Assembly: GCF_900107965.1 (NCBI RefSeq) | Contig: NZ_FNVU01000029.1 | Coordinates: forward strand, 1 to 64,000 | Direction: 5' to 3' | DNA: 64,000 bases | From: Actinacidiphila yanglinensis | GTDB lineage: Bacteria; Actinomycetota; Actinomycetes; Streptomycetales; Streptomycetaceae | Part shown: positions 9,823-19,776 of the stretch, piece after piece | Layout of the letters: every line of letters starts with the position of its first letter | Numbering within the stretch: position 1 is the stretch's first letter | The notes under the pieces: model-generated | Told to the model about the DNA's origin: nothing | Database searches by the model: none | Seen by the model: only the letters and a program-made list of their open reading frames with translations | Translations under genes and position numbers: made by a program

Positions 9823-11678
9823 TCGTCCCCCCCTGCCCCGGCGAGGTCTGGCCGCCTGCGAGAAGGGGAACCCCATACGCCGTCCAGATACCGGCGTCGA
9901 CAGGCATCGCGGGAGACCTTGCCGCTGCTGGTTCGCGGCACCGCCCCCGGCGGGGCCAGCACGAAGTCGTGGACAGACACACCGTGTCCCGTCACGATGG
10001 CACGGCGTACCGCGCGGGCGATGGCCTCGTGCGCAGGGTCGGGATCGGCGACGAAGCGGGCGTGCTCAGCGACCACCACCAGGCGCTCGTCGCCGTCGAC
10101 GGTCAGCGAGAAGGCTGCTACGTGGTCAGGCCGGATCAGGCCATGTGCATCCTGGACTGTGGCCTCGATGTCGTGCGGGTAGTGGTTGGTGCCGTCGATG
10201 ATGACCAGATCCTTGATCCGGCCGGTGATGTACAGCCGGCCGTCATGGACCACTCCGAGGTCACCTGTGCGTAGCCATGGTCCGTCGGCGGGTGCGGTGT
10301 CCGGGTCGGTCAACGCCGCTCCGAAAATGTCAGCGCTGCGTGCCGCACAACGCCAGTACCCGCGCGCGACGTTGGGCCCCCGCACCCAGATCTCCCCCAC
10401 CGACCCGTCCGGCTGCCGGCGAGACTGCGTGTCAACGACAGCGACGTCCTGGCCGACCGGCTCTCCACAGGCGATGATCTCGACCGCACCTTCTCGGGCA
10501 GCCGGTGCCACCGGCCGTGCCACGCCCCGGCCGAGCAGGGCCCGGTCGAAGGCAGTGACGCAAGGCAGCTCTCCCGCCCGTGAGGTGGCAACGAACACGG
10601 TTGCCTCGGCGAGCCCGTAGGAGGGGCGCACGGCTCGAGGATTCAGACCGGAGGAGCCGAAGGCGTTCTGGAACCTGCGGACGGTGTCGGACTTGATCGG
10701 CTCACTGCCGTTGATCATCACCGAGACTTCCTGGAGGGAAAATGCCCCCCGCAGCTCTTCCGGCACCCGTCGTACGCAGTAGTCATAGGCGAAGTTCGGC
10801 GCGGCTGTGATCGCACCCGGGTGGTCTGCCACGAGCCGCAGCCACCGCGCCGGCTGCCGGACGAAAGCGGCCGGATCCATGATTACCGAGTGGACCAGGC
10901 CAACCACGGGGATGGCGAGCGCCAGCACGAGTCCCATGTCGTGAAAGAGAGGTAGCCAGGACACGACTTGGTTCCGGCCGTCAATCCCGTACGCCGCGAC
11001 GGCTTGACGTACGTTCGCGACGACGTTGGCGTGGGTGATCTCCACTCCGGTCGGTGTGCTGGTCGACCCGGAGGTGTACTGCAGGTACGCGCAGTCCTCC
11101 GGGCGCGGCGTGCCGTGGGTCTGCGTGCCCCAGTCCCCGGATGGCGGCTCGCTGACCCGTGTGCCTCCGATCGCAAGAATTCGCTCGGCCCCCGGCAGCC
11201 CTCGTTTCGCGCAGAACGTCCGGACCGACTCCCGTTCTTTCGGCGTGGTCAGGAGACAGACCGGCGCGGAGTCATCAAGCGCCGAGACCAGCCGTTCGTC
11301 GTGGCCGGGCAAATGGGGTGCGAACAGTGGCACCGCGATCGCACGCGCACGCAGAGCGGCGAGAAAACCCACTACGTACTCGAGTCCCTGTGGGGCCACC
11401 ACAGCGACACGTTCACCGGTGGCGCCGACCGCCACCAGCGTCCTCGCCGTAGCCTCCACCCGCTGGTCGAGCTCGGCCCAGGTGATGGCCGTGCGGTGGC
11501 CGAGGGCATCGGCGTCGAAGTCCACGAAGGTGAAAGCGATCCGTTCCGACGCCAGCAGACTCGCCCGGATCAGATACGCGTCCAGCGTCTCGGGGACGTC
11601 AGCCGAAATTTCCGGCACCTCTCTTCTGTCACCGAGGACAGAAGAAGGCGGATGGGCGCCTGATCCGCGAATCGACAC
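9819..11678 (-). CDS. Fatty acyl-AMP ligase (FAAL), FadD32-like
   Basis: A 619-residue ANL-superfamily adenylating enzyme. Visible motifs are the P-loop YTSGSTSTPTG (about residues 201-211), WLPLFHDMGL (about 241-250), TGDLG, GRIKDLVIIDGTNHYP and the C-terminal TSSGKVSR lysine region. The LFHDMGL and IIDGxNHYPxDIE forms are typical of FAALs, which load acyl adenylates onto an ACP rather than CoA. In mycobacteria FadD32 loads the meromycolic chain onto the N-terminal ACP of Pks13. The same pairing is inferred here because the next gene starts with an ACP. The GTG at 11678 has a strong GGAGGA seven bases upstream; the upstream ATG at 11744 lacks one. First gene of the operon. Confidence 0.92.
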   Translation of the reverse strand: MSIRGSGAHPPSSVLGDRREVPEISADVPETLDAYLIRASLLASERIAFTFVDFDADALGHRTAITWAELDQRVEATARTLVAVGATGERVAVVAPQGLEYVVGFLAALRARAIAVPLFAPHLPGHDERLVSALDDSAPVCLLTTPKERESVRTFCAKRGLPGAERILAIGGTRVSEPPSGDWGTQTHGTPRPEDCAYLQYTSGSTSTPTGVEITHANVVANVRQAVAAYGIDGRNQVVSWLPLFHDMGLVLALAIPVVGLVHSVIMDPAAFVRQPARWLRLVADHPGAITAAPNFAYDYCVRRVPEELRGAFSLQEVSVMINGSEPIKSDTVRRFQNAFGSSGLNPRAVRPSYGLAEATVFVATSRAGELPCVTAFDRALLGRGVARPVAPAAREGAVEIIACGEPVGQDVAVVDTQSRRQPDGSVGEIWVRGPNVARGYWRCAARSADIFGAALTDPDTAPADGPWLRTGDLGVVHDGRLYITGRIKDLVIIDGTNHYPHDIEATVQDAHGLIRPDHVAAFSLTVDGDERLVVVAEHARFVADPDPAHEAIARAVRRAIVTGHGVSVHDFVLAPPGAVPRTSSGKVSRDACRRRYLDGVWGSPSRRRPDLAGAGGDE

Positions 11679-12228
11679 AGTTTTTCCTCCGCACACGTAA
11701 GTCCATGAAACGAAATTTCCCACGAGCCGGCATCGACCAATCATGGGCGAACTCTGTAATTCACCTTGCCGGGACCGCTGACCAGATCACACCGGCAGCC
11801 CGAAGTCGCCGACGAGCGCGAAACGCAGAAACGACACCGAGCGGACTGCCTCAACTCGGGAACCTAGCAGGCCAGCGGCACAACATTCCATCCGGCACGT
11901 TATGGCCGACAGGGTAAGGGAGCACAGGGGGCGCGCGGCGTTGGTACGCGGGGGTGGCACGGTGAAAGCACCCGATTCCACGCCTACAAGTAATATGACT
12001 ACTTGCTCTCACCTTGATTTCCGTCCCTCCCCGATGATTTGCTGTGCGCATCCAAACCGGTTGACCGCCCATCTTTCCGGGGGAGCTCGACAGGCGGTCC
12101 CCTTTAGGCTTGCAAAGCCAAAAGGGACGTTGTCCGTCCGCCATTGTCGTGGGCAAGCTTTTCCCGGTGGGACTTGGATCCACCAGTCGGTGCCATTCCA
12201 GGTACCGGCTGGTGCGGCCCGCAACTCA
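11679..12228. other. Intergenic region upstream of the acyl-AMP ligase operon
   Basis: No convincing gene. It must contain the operon promoter (minus strand). I see AT-richer sequence around 11690-11760 but no -35/-10 pair I would defend. The short reading frames here lack coding character. Confidence 0.4.
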
Positions 12229-12937
12229 TGACGAAGGGAGCATCCACACGCACCTCAGTCGAACAACCGCAACCATGGTCGGCACCACCTCTGCAACTGC
12301 GGCTCCGTCTCTCGCAGCGACGAGTGCCCACGCCGCGCAACTGGTCGGATGCAGCGAAAACGCACTGGCAACCGCGATCAACACGGCCAACCCCGTGGGC
12401 GGGGACGGCCTGCTGCTGTCCCGCTCTGCGCCTACACCCTCACCTCCGCGCACGGAACGGGCCCTACCGGGCTGTCCGGGCTCCCGGTCATCACCACCCC
12501 CCGTCACGGTCACCGCCCTGGGTACCGACATCGCGCACACCGGACGCCTCCGAGTTCCGGATCGCGGAGATCGGCGGGCCAGACGCCTATCGGGCAGACC
12601 AACAACTCCCTCACCCTCGACGCCGTCACTTCAGAGGCGGAGACGCCCCTACGGACGAAGCGGGGAGTGACGGCGCCCAACTTCGGCAGCACCGTGAACG
12701 CGAACCTCAGCGGACTCCGTAACAACGGTGCGGACAACGACGGCGGACTGCAAAACGAGGACGGTCCGTTCGACACTCGTCAGAGGCACCATGGAGCACA
12801 ACATCGCGACTTGCCCCGACGGAGGCGGGGGCATCTACGAGGACTCCGGTTCCGCGACCCTTGTCGGCACTCTGGTACGGATCAACTCCCCGAACGACTG
12901 TGCCCCTGCCGGTGGCGTGCCACTCTGCAACGGCTGA
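12229..12937 (+). pseudogene. Decayed secreted parallel beta-helix repeat protein
   Basis: Pieces of one secreted protein appear in order but in alternating frames. They are an Ala-rich leader with AAQLVGCSENALATAINTAN (from about 12275), CAYTLTSAHGTGPTGLSGLP, SEFRIAEIGGP, then GGGGIYEDSGSATLVGTLV ending at a stop at 12937. Such order is typical of Streptomyces right-handed beta-helix proteins with repeated GGGI motifs. At least four frame changes are needed to read it through, and the middle beta-helix coils look deleted. No function remains. Confidence 0.7.
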
Positions 12938-13931
12938 CGGAGGACCTGCAATCCACCCGCGCAGGACCGTTCGCCGCACCAAGTCACCCGTCCGGGCCCC
13001 AGGGCACGGCATGCGCAGGCCAATCCGTAGCCGGGATCCCCCAGCCAGCAGAACTCCAGCCGACCAACCGCCCCATGATCGACCAGGGTTCTGCGCCCGC
13101 CCTCACAAGCGAGGAAGACCGATGGGCTTACGCTTCTGACATACCGTCAATACACGTGCGGATCACCGAGCACTGCCTTCCATCTCACCGCACCGACCCG
13201 TCCACTCCTTGCAACTTCCATGACAAAAACCCGAATCGGCCCGAAAGCAGCCCTCTCTCATGAACGAACCCGCCACGGACCTGGCGTCCTCCGCTCCGCC
13301 ATCCGCTCCTCCCTCGCCATCATCCGGACTTGCGACTGGCGACCTGGCAGCCCCGGGCTGCTGGCTCGGAGGCTGGGTCTTCGTTCCCGCCTCCCTCGGA
13401 ACGGCAGTCACGGGCGCGTGTCGCAGAAGTGGCGGTGCGGAGGGGGCTACGGCGGGGAGGATTGCAGTGCCTCGGCTGCAACTGCGGCCCGTAGGACCGT
13501 GACCGGCAGTTTTCGAGCGCCAGCTGCGGAAGATCATCATTCTGGGGAGGCCGTCTCGGTGGAACGGCTCAGCAATACGAACAACCACTATTTATCAGTC
13601 CAGTTGGGCAATACCGCCCGACGACGACGTGCTCGATGGCACCTGCTCGGCCATCTACACGTTATGCGCTGACTGTGGGCGCCGTACGACGCCCCCAGGA
13701 AAGACGTCATCGAGGATGGATGCCCACCCTCGTGGCCATGATGCACATAACGCCCCAGAGCGTCAGCCCCGAGGTCGGCCTGCTAATCGCCGCGGACACA
13801 GGCCTCAGTCCCCACCTGTGGGGGAAGCAGTGTGGCTACTGGACCGACCGAGCAGAGCCGCCCCCTGGGCGCCAACGTCTTCCAGCTCGCGGAGCACACC
13901 AATAGACTCACCCACGGCCGAGTACGCTCAC
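12938..13931. other. Gene-poor stretch
   Basis: Short reading frames exist on both strands, for example 80 codons at 13260-13502. None has a recognisable domain, a good ribosome site or Streptomyces-like third-position GC bias that I could confirm by eye. I see nothing else here. Confidence 0.35.
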
Positions 13932-14432
13932 TCAGACGCCGCGATAGCGCTCCCCACGCACTACTCCCGCGCGAATCCGTGAGGCCAGTGGCCGCGGCCC
14001 CATCGCCGCCCCCTCCTCCTCCGCGGCCAGGTACATCGAGGAAATCGTGACCCGGCCGAGCCGGTCCGGCAGCGGGCGCAGCAGCGGCCGCCGGGTCGCC
14101 TCTGCGACCTTCCTGACCTTGGCCAGCTGGCGCTCGCGGCGTCTGCGCGTGCGTGCGGCCAGCACGGACCGGCGGCGACCAGCACCGCGGTGGCCAGCAC
14201 CACGGGAATGTTCGCGGCACCGAGGGCGGAACACCGCCGGCAGCGCCGGCACCGCGACCATCAGAGCACCGATACGGATCCTTTCCCCGCTGACCAGGTC
14301 CGCGCCGAGCATCACGGCGAGAGACACCAGAGCGACGGTGAGCAGGATCGGCCGGGACTTCCACACCCTCCAACCGACCGGCCGCAACTCGGCGTCGCTC
14401 GACTTACGGCTCGACCAAAGCCCACTCGGCAT
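13932..14432 (-). pseudogene. Truncated, internally deleted copy of a SpoIIE-family phosphatase gene
   Basis: Reading on the minus strand gives VWKSRPILLTVALVSLAVML, then GERIRIGALMVAVPAL, and later RERQLAKVRKVAEATRRPLL and RVTISSMYLAAEEE. The same blocks, in the same order, open the intact phosphatase at 46574-47719. Between them about 50 codons (the third membrane helix region) are lost or frameshifted, and everything after the start of the phosphatase domain is missing. It is therefore a dead, partial paralogue on the opposite strand about 32 kb away. Confidence 0.75.
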
Positions 14433-14624
14433 CCGTCACGTCAAAACGCGCCACACCCGAGTTCTACCAGCCACCGCCACCAGACCCACCTGGCCTGCCA
14501 AAGATCCGAACCCCAAAAAGGCCCTGGGACGGCGGACAGCGGTGTCAGCCCCTACTCCGGAACATGCTTAACGAGATGGCAGTGGACATGCGGGAGTACC
14601 CCGTAGCGTTCGTGGACGTCCGCC

Positions 14625-15358
14625 ATGAGAAACATCGAAGGCGTACAGTCGCTGAACGGAATCGGCACAGCTACTGAATTTGAGCTCGTGTTGTCGGGGT
14701 TGCCCGGGCTTGAGGTCCTAGCGCACCGGGTACCGCAAGCGCATGCGGCCGTTGGGGCAAGACTTGTGGGTGTTGCGCTGGGTGGAGATTCTTCTGCCAG
14801 GCGTCGTGAGGCGCGTGCTGGTGGGTACTGAGTCGCAGCCGCGATGGATGCCTCGGCGCGTGCTGACGGTGGTGTCGGCCGATATCGACACCACCGCGGG
14901 CGTAGGGGCGGTGTGGGTCGTGTGGCGTCCGAAGACCGCGCGGGCGCGTGAGCACACCGCTCTTCTGGAGTAGTACGACGAGCAGTGGCGCTATGTGGGG
15001 GGGCGGCAGCGTCACGCCGAACGATCCCGCCGATGTGGACGTGATCGAGGTCCGCAGCGGCGGGGGCGTGCTCAGCCTTGCCCGGCGCCTTAACCCGCCG
15101 GACTCTATCGTCACCGCCCCATGGATCGGCTGCGTCGAAGTCCACCTCGGGCAGAACGTCGGCCACCTCCTCATCGGCAACCGCCGAGTCGACGCTCTTC
15201 AGCAGCGCAAGCTCATCGCCGCCTGGACGTCCGCCCGCTCCGACCGCGCTCGGCCCGTCATCGTGGCTCTGGCCCCGGACGGTACCGAACTCTCCCGCAT
15301 CGGCCCCCACGACACCTTGGATACTCACACCTGGGCACGGCTGAGAGAAGAGCTGTAG
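14625..15358 (+). pseudogene. Degenerate gene of unknown function
   Basis: Coding-like sequence runs through three frames: roughly 14625-14760, 14743-14970 (ending in a stop at about 14971) and 14948-15358. The last piece, about 110 codons ending in THTWARLREEL, has the best coding look (for example VHLGQNVGHLLIGNRRVD). An in-frame stop and at least one frame change separate the parts. I do not recognise the family. The final piece could alternatively be a short intact gene. Confidence 0.35.
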
Positions 15359-15370
15359 ACGGGCTGCCGG

Positions 15371-16335
15371 TTACACGAATATCTCGTGGCTCCAGTCGCG
15401 CTTGACCAGCGACCAGACGCCCTCCTGCGGGTTGAGGTCGGGCGCGTAGGTGGGCAGCTGGAACACGATGAGCCACCGGGCGTTCACGCCGATGAACTCC
15501 CGCATGTCCGCGGTCAGATGGAGCCGGACGTTGTCCCAGACCAACACGATCGGGCCGCCGAGCTGGCTGCGGGCGCGGACGATCAGGTCGCGGAAGTCCC
15601 GCCATCCGAAACCCTTCGGTTCGTCCTTGCGGCCCCGGTACTCGCGGATCGCGCAGATCAGCCGGGAACGCTCGCCGGGCTTGTAGCAGGTCATACCCGC
15701 CATCGAGACGCGCCCGGAGCCCCGCCCACGTACTCGCACCACGGGCGTCCGGCCGATCCGGCCCCAGGTCCGGGCACGCGGCGGCGTCATCGACTGCCCG
15801 GCTTCGTCCTCGAAGACCAACCAGGCACCGAGCTCCGCCGCGATGCTCTTACCCGCGGCCAGGTCTCCTTCTTCCACACCTCGACGGCTTCGTCATCGCG
15901 CTCGATGGCCCTGCGGGCAGGCTGCTGCCACGACCAGCCGTGCCGCTTGAGCAGCCTCCAGGTGCCCTCGACCGTGTAGGACACGTGGAACAGTCGGCCA
16001 ATCAGGGTCTTGACCCGCGCCAGCGTCCACCGTTGGTCCGCCCATCCGTGGACAAGCGGTCCGCGCTCCAACTCCCGCTCCAGCCTTCCGATCTGGGCCT
16101 CGCTGAGCCGCGGACGACCCGGCGACCCCTTCGACAGGACCCCTGCTTCTCCCCGTTCACGCCAGGCGCGGCGCCACCGCTCCACTGACCGTTCGCTCAC
16201 CCGCAACTCAGAGGCGATCTCCCCGCTCTTCGCCCCCGCGTCGAAGCGTTCCACAGCCCGTAGCCGTAATCGCTCCCTCGCGGCCCTCGCAGCGTCCGTC
16301 AACCCGCCACCCTGCGCATACCTCATGCCCCACAA
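15371..16335 (-). mobile_element. IS630-family transposase, frameshifted and truncated
   Basis: The first frame (16335 to about 15850) has a helix-turn-helix half with SERSVERWRRAWRERG and a linker GSPGRPRLSEAQ. The second frame (about 15877 to 15371) has the DDE half with VFEDEAG, VWDNVRLH and YAPDLNPQEGVWS, giving D, D and E. The two halves are joined only by a frame change near 15850-15880. The C-terminus ends early at SHEIFV, short of the usual IS630 tail. Programmed frameshifting is known in some IS630 elements, but I see no clear slippery run, so I read it as inactive. Terminal repeats were not located. Confidence 0.85.
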
Positions 16336-16627
16336 CTACCGAAGCCGAGCAATCACCATCAAAGGGCACCGACATCACCCAATCAAGTTCAGTAGCAGCA
16401 CGGCGTCACTGAACGCGGAGCCCCGGCCGAAGCCGAATTCGGCGAGTACCTCGGTCACATCGTGCCGAGCGGCCGTCACCGCGCCACGTTGCATCGAGAG
16501 CGTCAAGTGGAAGCTCCCGCTGCCGGGTTGCCGCTTTCCGCCGGTGGCTACGCCACTCACGACGCCGGGCCCTGCGACGGTCGCCTTCACCCTAGAGCAG
16601 GGCTGGCCCGAGGTGATTGCCAGAGGA

Positions 16628-17023
16628 TCAGGGTGCGGTCGTCGCCGGCTGCTGGGAAGGGAGAGAAGAGGTGATGCCCGTGACGGCCACGGTGACGGTG
16701 ACGGGCACTCGATTCCCATGCCGGGCGGTGTGGGGAGCAACTGTCGCTTGGACGAGGTCGTGGACAACGCGTGCCGTATCGAGAACCCGGCGGTGATCGG
16801 TCACCACGCAGCGGACTTCGAAATGCCACGAACCGTCAGCCCCGCGTTCGGCGTGTATTCCGGCTCCGGGAGACTGAGTCGAGGAGCCGAGTGCCTGCCG
16901 AATGCTGGTGACGGCACCAACCAGGGACTGGCCGAGGGTGGGTTGGAGTTCGAGCACACCGGGGACCGAGAGCGCCGCGTCAGCGGCGGTCCGCTCCACG
17001 CTCGTGATGTCGGTGGCGACCAT
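16628..17023 (-). CDS. Asp23/Gls24-family protein
   Basis: A 131-residue protein with an Asp23-like pattern: PGVLELQP, a variable loop, then HFEVRCVVTDH and VVHDLVQATV helices and strands. Asp23 proteins are cytosolic envelope-stress proteins that associate with the membrane through AmaP in Firmicutes. The start overlaps the anti-sigma stop by one base (TAATG), so it is the last gene of the sigma/anti-sigma operon. Function is inferred from family and from the divergent amaP-type cluster. Confidence 0.7.
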   Translation of the reverse strand: MVATDITSVERTAADAALSVPGVLELQPTLGQSLVGAVTSIRQALGSSTQSPGAGIHAERGADGSWHFEVRCVVTDHRRVLDTARVVHDLVQATVAPHTARHGNRVPVTVTVAVTGITSSLPSQQPATTAP

Positions 17024-17673
17024 TATTCGCTCCTATCGTGCGAGGGGGACGCTCCGCGCACGGGGGCCGACAAAAGTTGCAGGACGGAGGCGACGTTCAG
17101 GTCGATGCCGCTGACCGCGAGACCGAGCTCGCGCTGTGCGGCATCGGCGACCGCCCTGCGCACCTGCCCGGCGCGACCGGGTAGGGACTGGTCGAGTGTC
17201 ATGGCGAGCGTCATGGCGACGGTCACCCCTGTGGCATCGTCGGCCGGGGCCAGGCGGCAACTTGCTGCGCGCACTCCGGGGATGCGGTCCGCGGCCCGGC
17301 GCAGGACTCTTGCTGCCGTGGTCTCGGCGACCCGCAGGTCTCGTTCGGGATCGTCCAACGGCACCATCCACCCGAGCCGTGCCTCGGCGCGTACGGCCCG
17401 TATGACGTGATCGGCGACGCTGCGCGCGCTGGGAAGGTACGCGCGCAGGGTGCGGGTCGCGCGGTCGAGCGCGGCCAGTCCTTCGACGGCCTGCCGGCAG
17501 TGGGGGCAGTTGGCCAGGTGGGGATCGGCCCGGCCGGTTCGGGCGTCCTCCCAGGCTTGGCTGACCAGATGTCCGCACGGCAGACGCTCGTCTCCGACAA
17601 GCCGGGCCGGGTCGGGTTGCGCGGCGCCGGGTTGGCCGCGCGGGTGGGTGACCTCCCGGTCGCCTAGCGCCAT
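17023..17673 (-). CDS. Zinc-finger anti-sigma factor with C-terminal Asp23-like domain
   Basis: A 216-residue protein. The N-terminal third has an anti-sigma zinc-finger pattern, HLANCPHC preceded by an upstream His/Cys pair (CGHLV). The rest (about residues 95-200) has the alternating pattern seen in Asp23 proteins, with IPGVRAASCRLAP, VTVAMTLAMTL and a final LGLAVSGIDLNV. No transmembrane helix is visible, so it is probably cytosolic. It overlaps the end of the ECF sigma gene by 10 bp, as cognate sigma/anti-sigma pairs often do. I infer that it holds the sigma factor inactive until an envelope signal. The zinc-finger plus Asp23 fusion is unusual. Confidence 0.75.
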   Translation of the reverse strand: MALGDREVTHPRGQPGAAQPDPARLVGDERLPCGHLVSQAWEDARTGRADPHLANCPHCRQAVEGLAALDRATRTLRAYLPSARSVADHVIRAVRAEARLGWMVPLDDPERDLRVAETTAARVLRRAADRIPGVRAASCRLAPADDATGVTVAMTLAMTLDQSLPGRAGQVRRAVADAAQRELGLAVSGIDLNVASVLQLLSAPVRGASPSHDRSE

Positions 17674-18287
17674 GGGGCCATCTCCTTCATCAGAGTGCGT
17701 CGGGCCCGGTAGAGCCTGCCGCGGACGGTCTGTTCGCTCGTGTTCACAATCTGTGCGATCTCCGCGTAGGACATGCCGTGCAGCTCGCGCAGGATCCAGC
17801 AGGCGCGCTGGGAGGGCGGGAGGTCCCGAAGGGCTCGGCCGAGGGCCTGGGTGGCGGCCTCGCTCTCGGCGGCGCGCGCGGGTTCGCTCCCGGGGTCATG
17901 GGCCGGCGGCTCCGGAACGACACTCAGGGGCACGGCGGGAGCGCGGCCCCGCAAGTGGCTGAGACATTGGTTGGTCACGATGCGGTACATCCAGGTACGG
18001 AATGTCGCGTCTCTGTGAAAGTCCGGGAGGCGCCGCCATGCGTTGATGAGAGCGTCCTGAACAGCCTCTTCCGCGTCGGGCAGGCTGCCGAGCATGCGGA
18101 GGGCCAGCGCCAGCAGTGGGGGGCTGTGGCGGTCGACCAGAACGGCGAACGCGTCATCGTCGCCTTCGGCCGCCCGCTCCACCAGCAGATCGTCCTCCAA
18201 CTCGGCAAGGTCGCCTCCCGCGTCACCGGTGCCCTTGGCCGGCGCCCGGCCGGAGGGCGGGAGAACGCGCTGAGCTTGAGCATCCAC
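17664..18287 (-). CDS. ECF RNA polymerase sigma factor
   Basis: A 207-residue sigma-70 family protein from GTG 18287, which has GGGAGG seven bases upstream; a longer in-frame ATG at 18389 lacks this. Region 2 shows DAFAVLVDRH, DAEEAVQDALINAWR and TFRTWMYRIVTNQ. Region 4 shows LPPSQRACWILRELHGMSYAEIAQI with TVRGRLYRARRTL. Followed by a zinc-finger anti-sigma gene in the same operon and divergent from the Asp23/AmaP genes, which it probably controls together with its own promoter. Confidence 0.93.
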   Translation of the reverse strand: MDAQAQRVLPPSGRAPAKGTGDAGGDLAELEDDLLVERAAEGDDDAFAVLVDRHSPPLLALALRMLGSLPDAEEAVQDALINAWRRLPDFHRDATFRTWMYRIVTNQCLSHLRGRAPAVPLSVVPEPPAHDPGSEPARAAESEAATQALGRALRDLPPSQRACWILRELHGMSYAEIAQIVNTSEQTVRGRLYRARRTLMKEMAPWR

Positions 18288-18482
18288 TGTTCGCCTCCCG
18301 CCTAAGCCATGCGGTGGTGCCGGTGAACAGCCACTCCCCGCCTTGGCAAGGAAGCGCCCGGCGTCCTTGAGTGAGTCCAGATGACCCATATGGACAAGTG
18401 TGACGATCTCATCGCTTTTGCGTCCAATTCTATGACGAGCGCCAAGTCGGCGCCCGTGGCCCGTTCAACGAGGAGAACCGTC
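18288..18482. promoter_or_regulatory. Divergent control region between the ECF sigma operon and the Asp23 operon
   Basis: About 195 bp separate the two divergent starts. By position it should hold promoters for both directions, and self-recognition by the ECF sigma is likely. I did not find a motif pair convincing enough to mark. Confidence 0.4.
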
Positions 18483-18956
18483 ATGACCGACACGACTTCG
18501 CCCGCGGTCGCCGACCGGCGCAGGGGCGACGAGAGCCCCGAACGGCAGGACAAGAGCGACCTCGCCTCACCCGAAAGCCGCGGGCAGACCACGATCGCGG
18601 ACGGCGTCGTGGAGAAGATCGCCGGAATGGCGACCCGTGAGGTACCTGGTGTGCACAACCTCGGCACCGGTATGGCACGCGCCGTCGGAGGAGTCCGCGA
18701 GCGCGTGCCGGGCACGCAGCCCAGTGTCACGCGCGGGGTGCACGTGGAGGTCGGCGAGCGCCAAGCCGCCGTGGACCTGGACGTGGTCGTCGACTACGGC
18801 TTCCCCATCTCGGAGATCGCCGCCGGCGTCCGTACCAATGTCATCTTGGCTCTGGAACGCCTGACGAGCCTCGACGTCGTCGAGGTGAACGTCGCCGTCG
18901 ACGACATCGACCTGCCCGACGACGACGAAAGGGACGCGGAACAGCGCGTGGACTGA
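18483..18956 (+). CDS. Asp23/Gls24-family envelope stress protein
   Basis: A 157-residue protein with the clearest Asp23 signature in the locus: TTIADGVVEKIAGMATREV, VPGVHNLG, VHVEVGERQAAVDLDVVVDYG, SEIAAGVRTNVILALE and VVEVNVAVDDIDL. The start at 18483 has AGGAG eight bases upstream; an earlier in-frame ATG at 18381 would run into the divergent promoter region. First gene of a plus-strand operon of small envelope-stress genes, divergent from the ECF sigma. Confidence 0.88.
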   Translation: MTDTTSPAVADRRRGDESPERQDKSDLASPESRGQTTIADGVVEKIAGMATREVPGVHNLGTGMARAVGGVRERVPGTQPSVTRGVHVEVGERQAAVDLDVVVDYGFPISEIAAGVRTNVILALERLTSLDVVEVNVAVDDIDLPDDDERDAEQRVD

Positions 18957-19026
18957 TCCGCGAGCCCGCCACCCCGTGTGCACCGCGGGGCGATCGAGAG
19001 CAGGGGACGAGAAGGGTGGATGAAGG

Positions 19027-19341
19027 ATGAACACGACTGTGGCCGGCCTCGTGACCGGTCTTGCGCTGGGCTTCGCCGGCTACTTCGGCGGCTTCGGAGC
19101 CTTCGTCGTGGTGGCGGTCGTCGGCCTGGCGGGCTTGGTGGTCGGCTGGCTGTCGCGCCGTGACGGGCCGATCTCCACCTACCTGCGCTCGCGCGAGGGA
19201 CAGGGGATCCGTGAGGTCTTCGAACATCCCAGGGCCGACACGGAGCGTCAGACGAACTCCCCGCGTCCGAGGGGCACTTCCGCCACGACACCGGGCCCGC
19301 GCGCGGCCTCTCGCCCTGAGCAGAGGACGCGAGTGCATTGA
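19027..19341 (+). CDS. Small two-helix membrane protein, DUF2273-like
   Basis: A 104-residue protein with two close hydrophobic helices (about residues 5-23 and 25-43, rich in Gly and Ala) and a basic, disordered tail. Small DUF2273-type membrane proteins regularly sit between asp23 and amaP genes in Gram-positive bacteria. The start has GGATGAAGG just upstream. Its stop overlaps the TTG start of the next gene by 4 bp. Role inferred as membrane partner of the Asp23 proteins. Confidence 0.7.
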   Translation: MNTTVAGLVTGLALGFAGYFGGFGAFVVVAVVGLAGLVVGWLSRRDGPISTYLRSREGQGIREVFEHPRADTERQTNSPRPRGTSATTPGPRAASRPEQRTRVH

Positions 19342-19751
19342 GCAGGACCCGGAGCGCCGCCCCGAGCGCTCCAGACCTCCCAAGCCGGCATGGAGCGGAC
19401 AGCCTCCCCGCACCGGCCGTGCGGGGCGCGACGCACATCCGGGAATCGGTGGTGGCCAGGATCGCCGCTCGCGCAGCGCAGGAGGCCCTCAACCAGGTTG
19501 CGGGAGAGCCCCCGGCCCGTCTCGGTCTGGGGCAGCCGCGCTCCACCGCCACCGTGCACCAGGGCTCGGCCCGCCTGACCGTGTCCCTGGACCTGCCCTA
19601 TCCCGTCGACATCCAACGGACCGGAGACGAGATCCGGCGGTACGTCGCCGAACGGGTCGCACACCTGACAGGGCTAGACCTCGACGACACCGCCGTCTCC
19701 GTCCACCGGCTCGTTCCCGACGACAGCCTGAGACGTGAGCGAGTCCACTGA
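19338..19751 (+). CDS. Asp23-family protein
   Basis: A 137-residue protein. After a Pro/Ala-rich leader it shows an Asp23-like core with IRESVVARIAARAAQEAL, STATVHQGSARLTVSLDLPY and VAHLTGLDLDDTAVSVHRL. The TTG start at 19338 overlaps the previous stop (TTGA), which implies coupled translation. Likely a second Asp23 subunit of the same membrane-associated assembly. Confidence 0.75.
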   Translation: MSRTRSAAPSAPDLPSRHGADSLPAPAVRGATHIRESVVARIAARAAQEALNQVAGEPPARLGLGQPRSTATVHQGSARLTVSLDLPYPVDIQRTGDEIRRYVAERVAHLTGLDLDDTAVSVHRLVPDDSLRRERVH

Positions 19752-19776
19752 CCCGACAGTGCCACCCCGGAGCAGG

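Noticed and set aside
9822-9876. Upstream ATG start for the PKS
   Set aside because: It would overlap the ligase gene by 58 bp and add an Arg-rich tail; GTG 9822 gives the same 4-bp GTGA junction seen at the next two genes. Not excluded experimentally.
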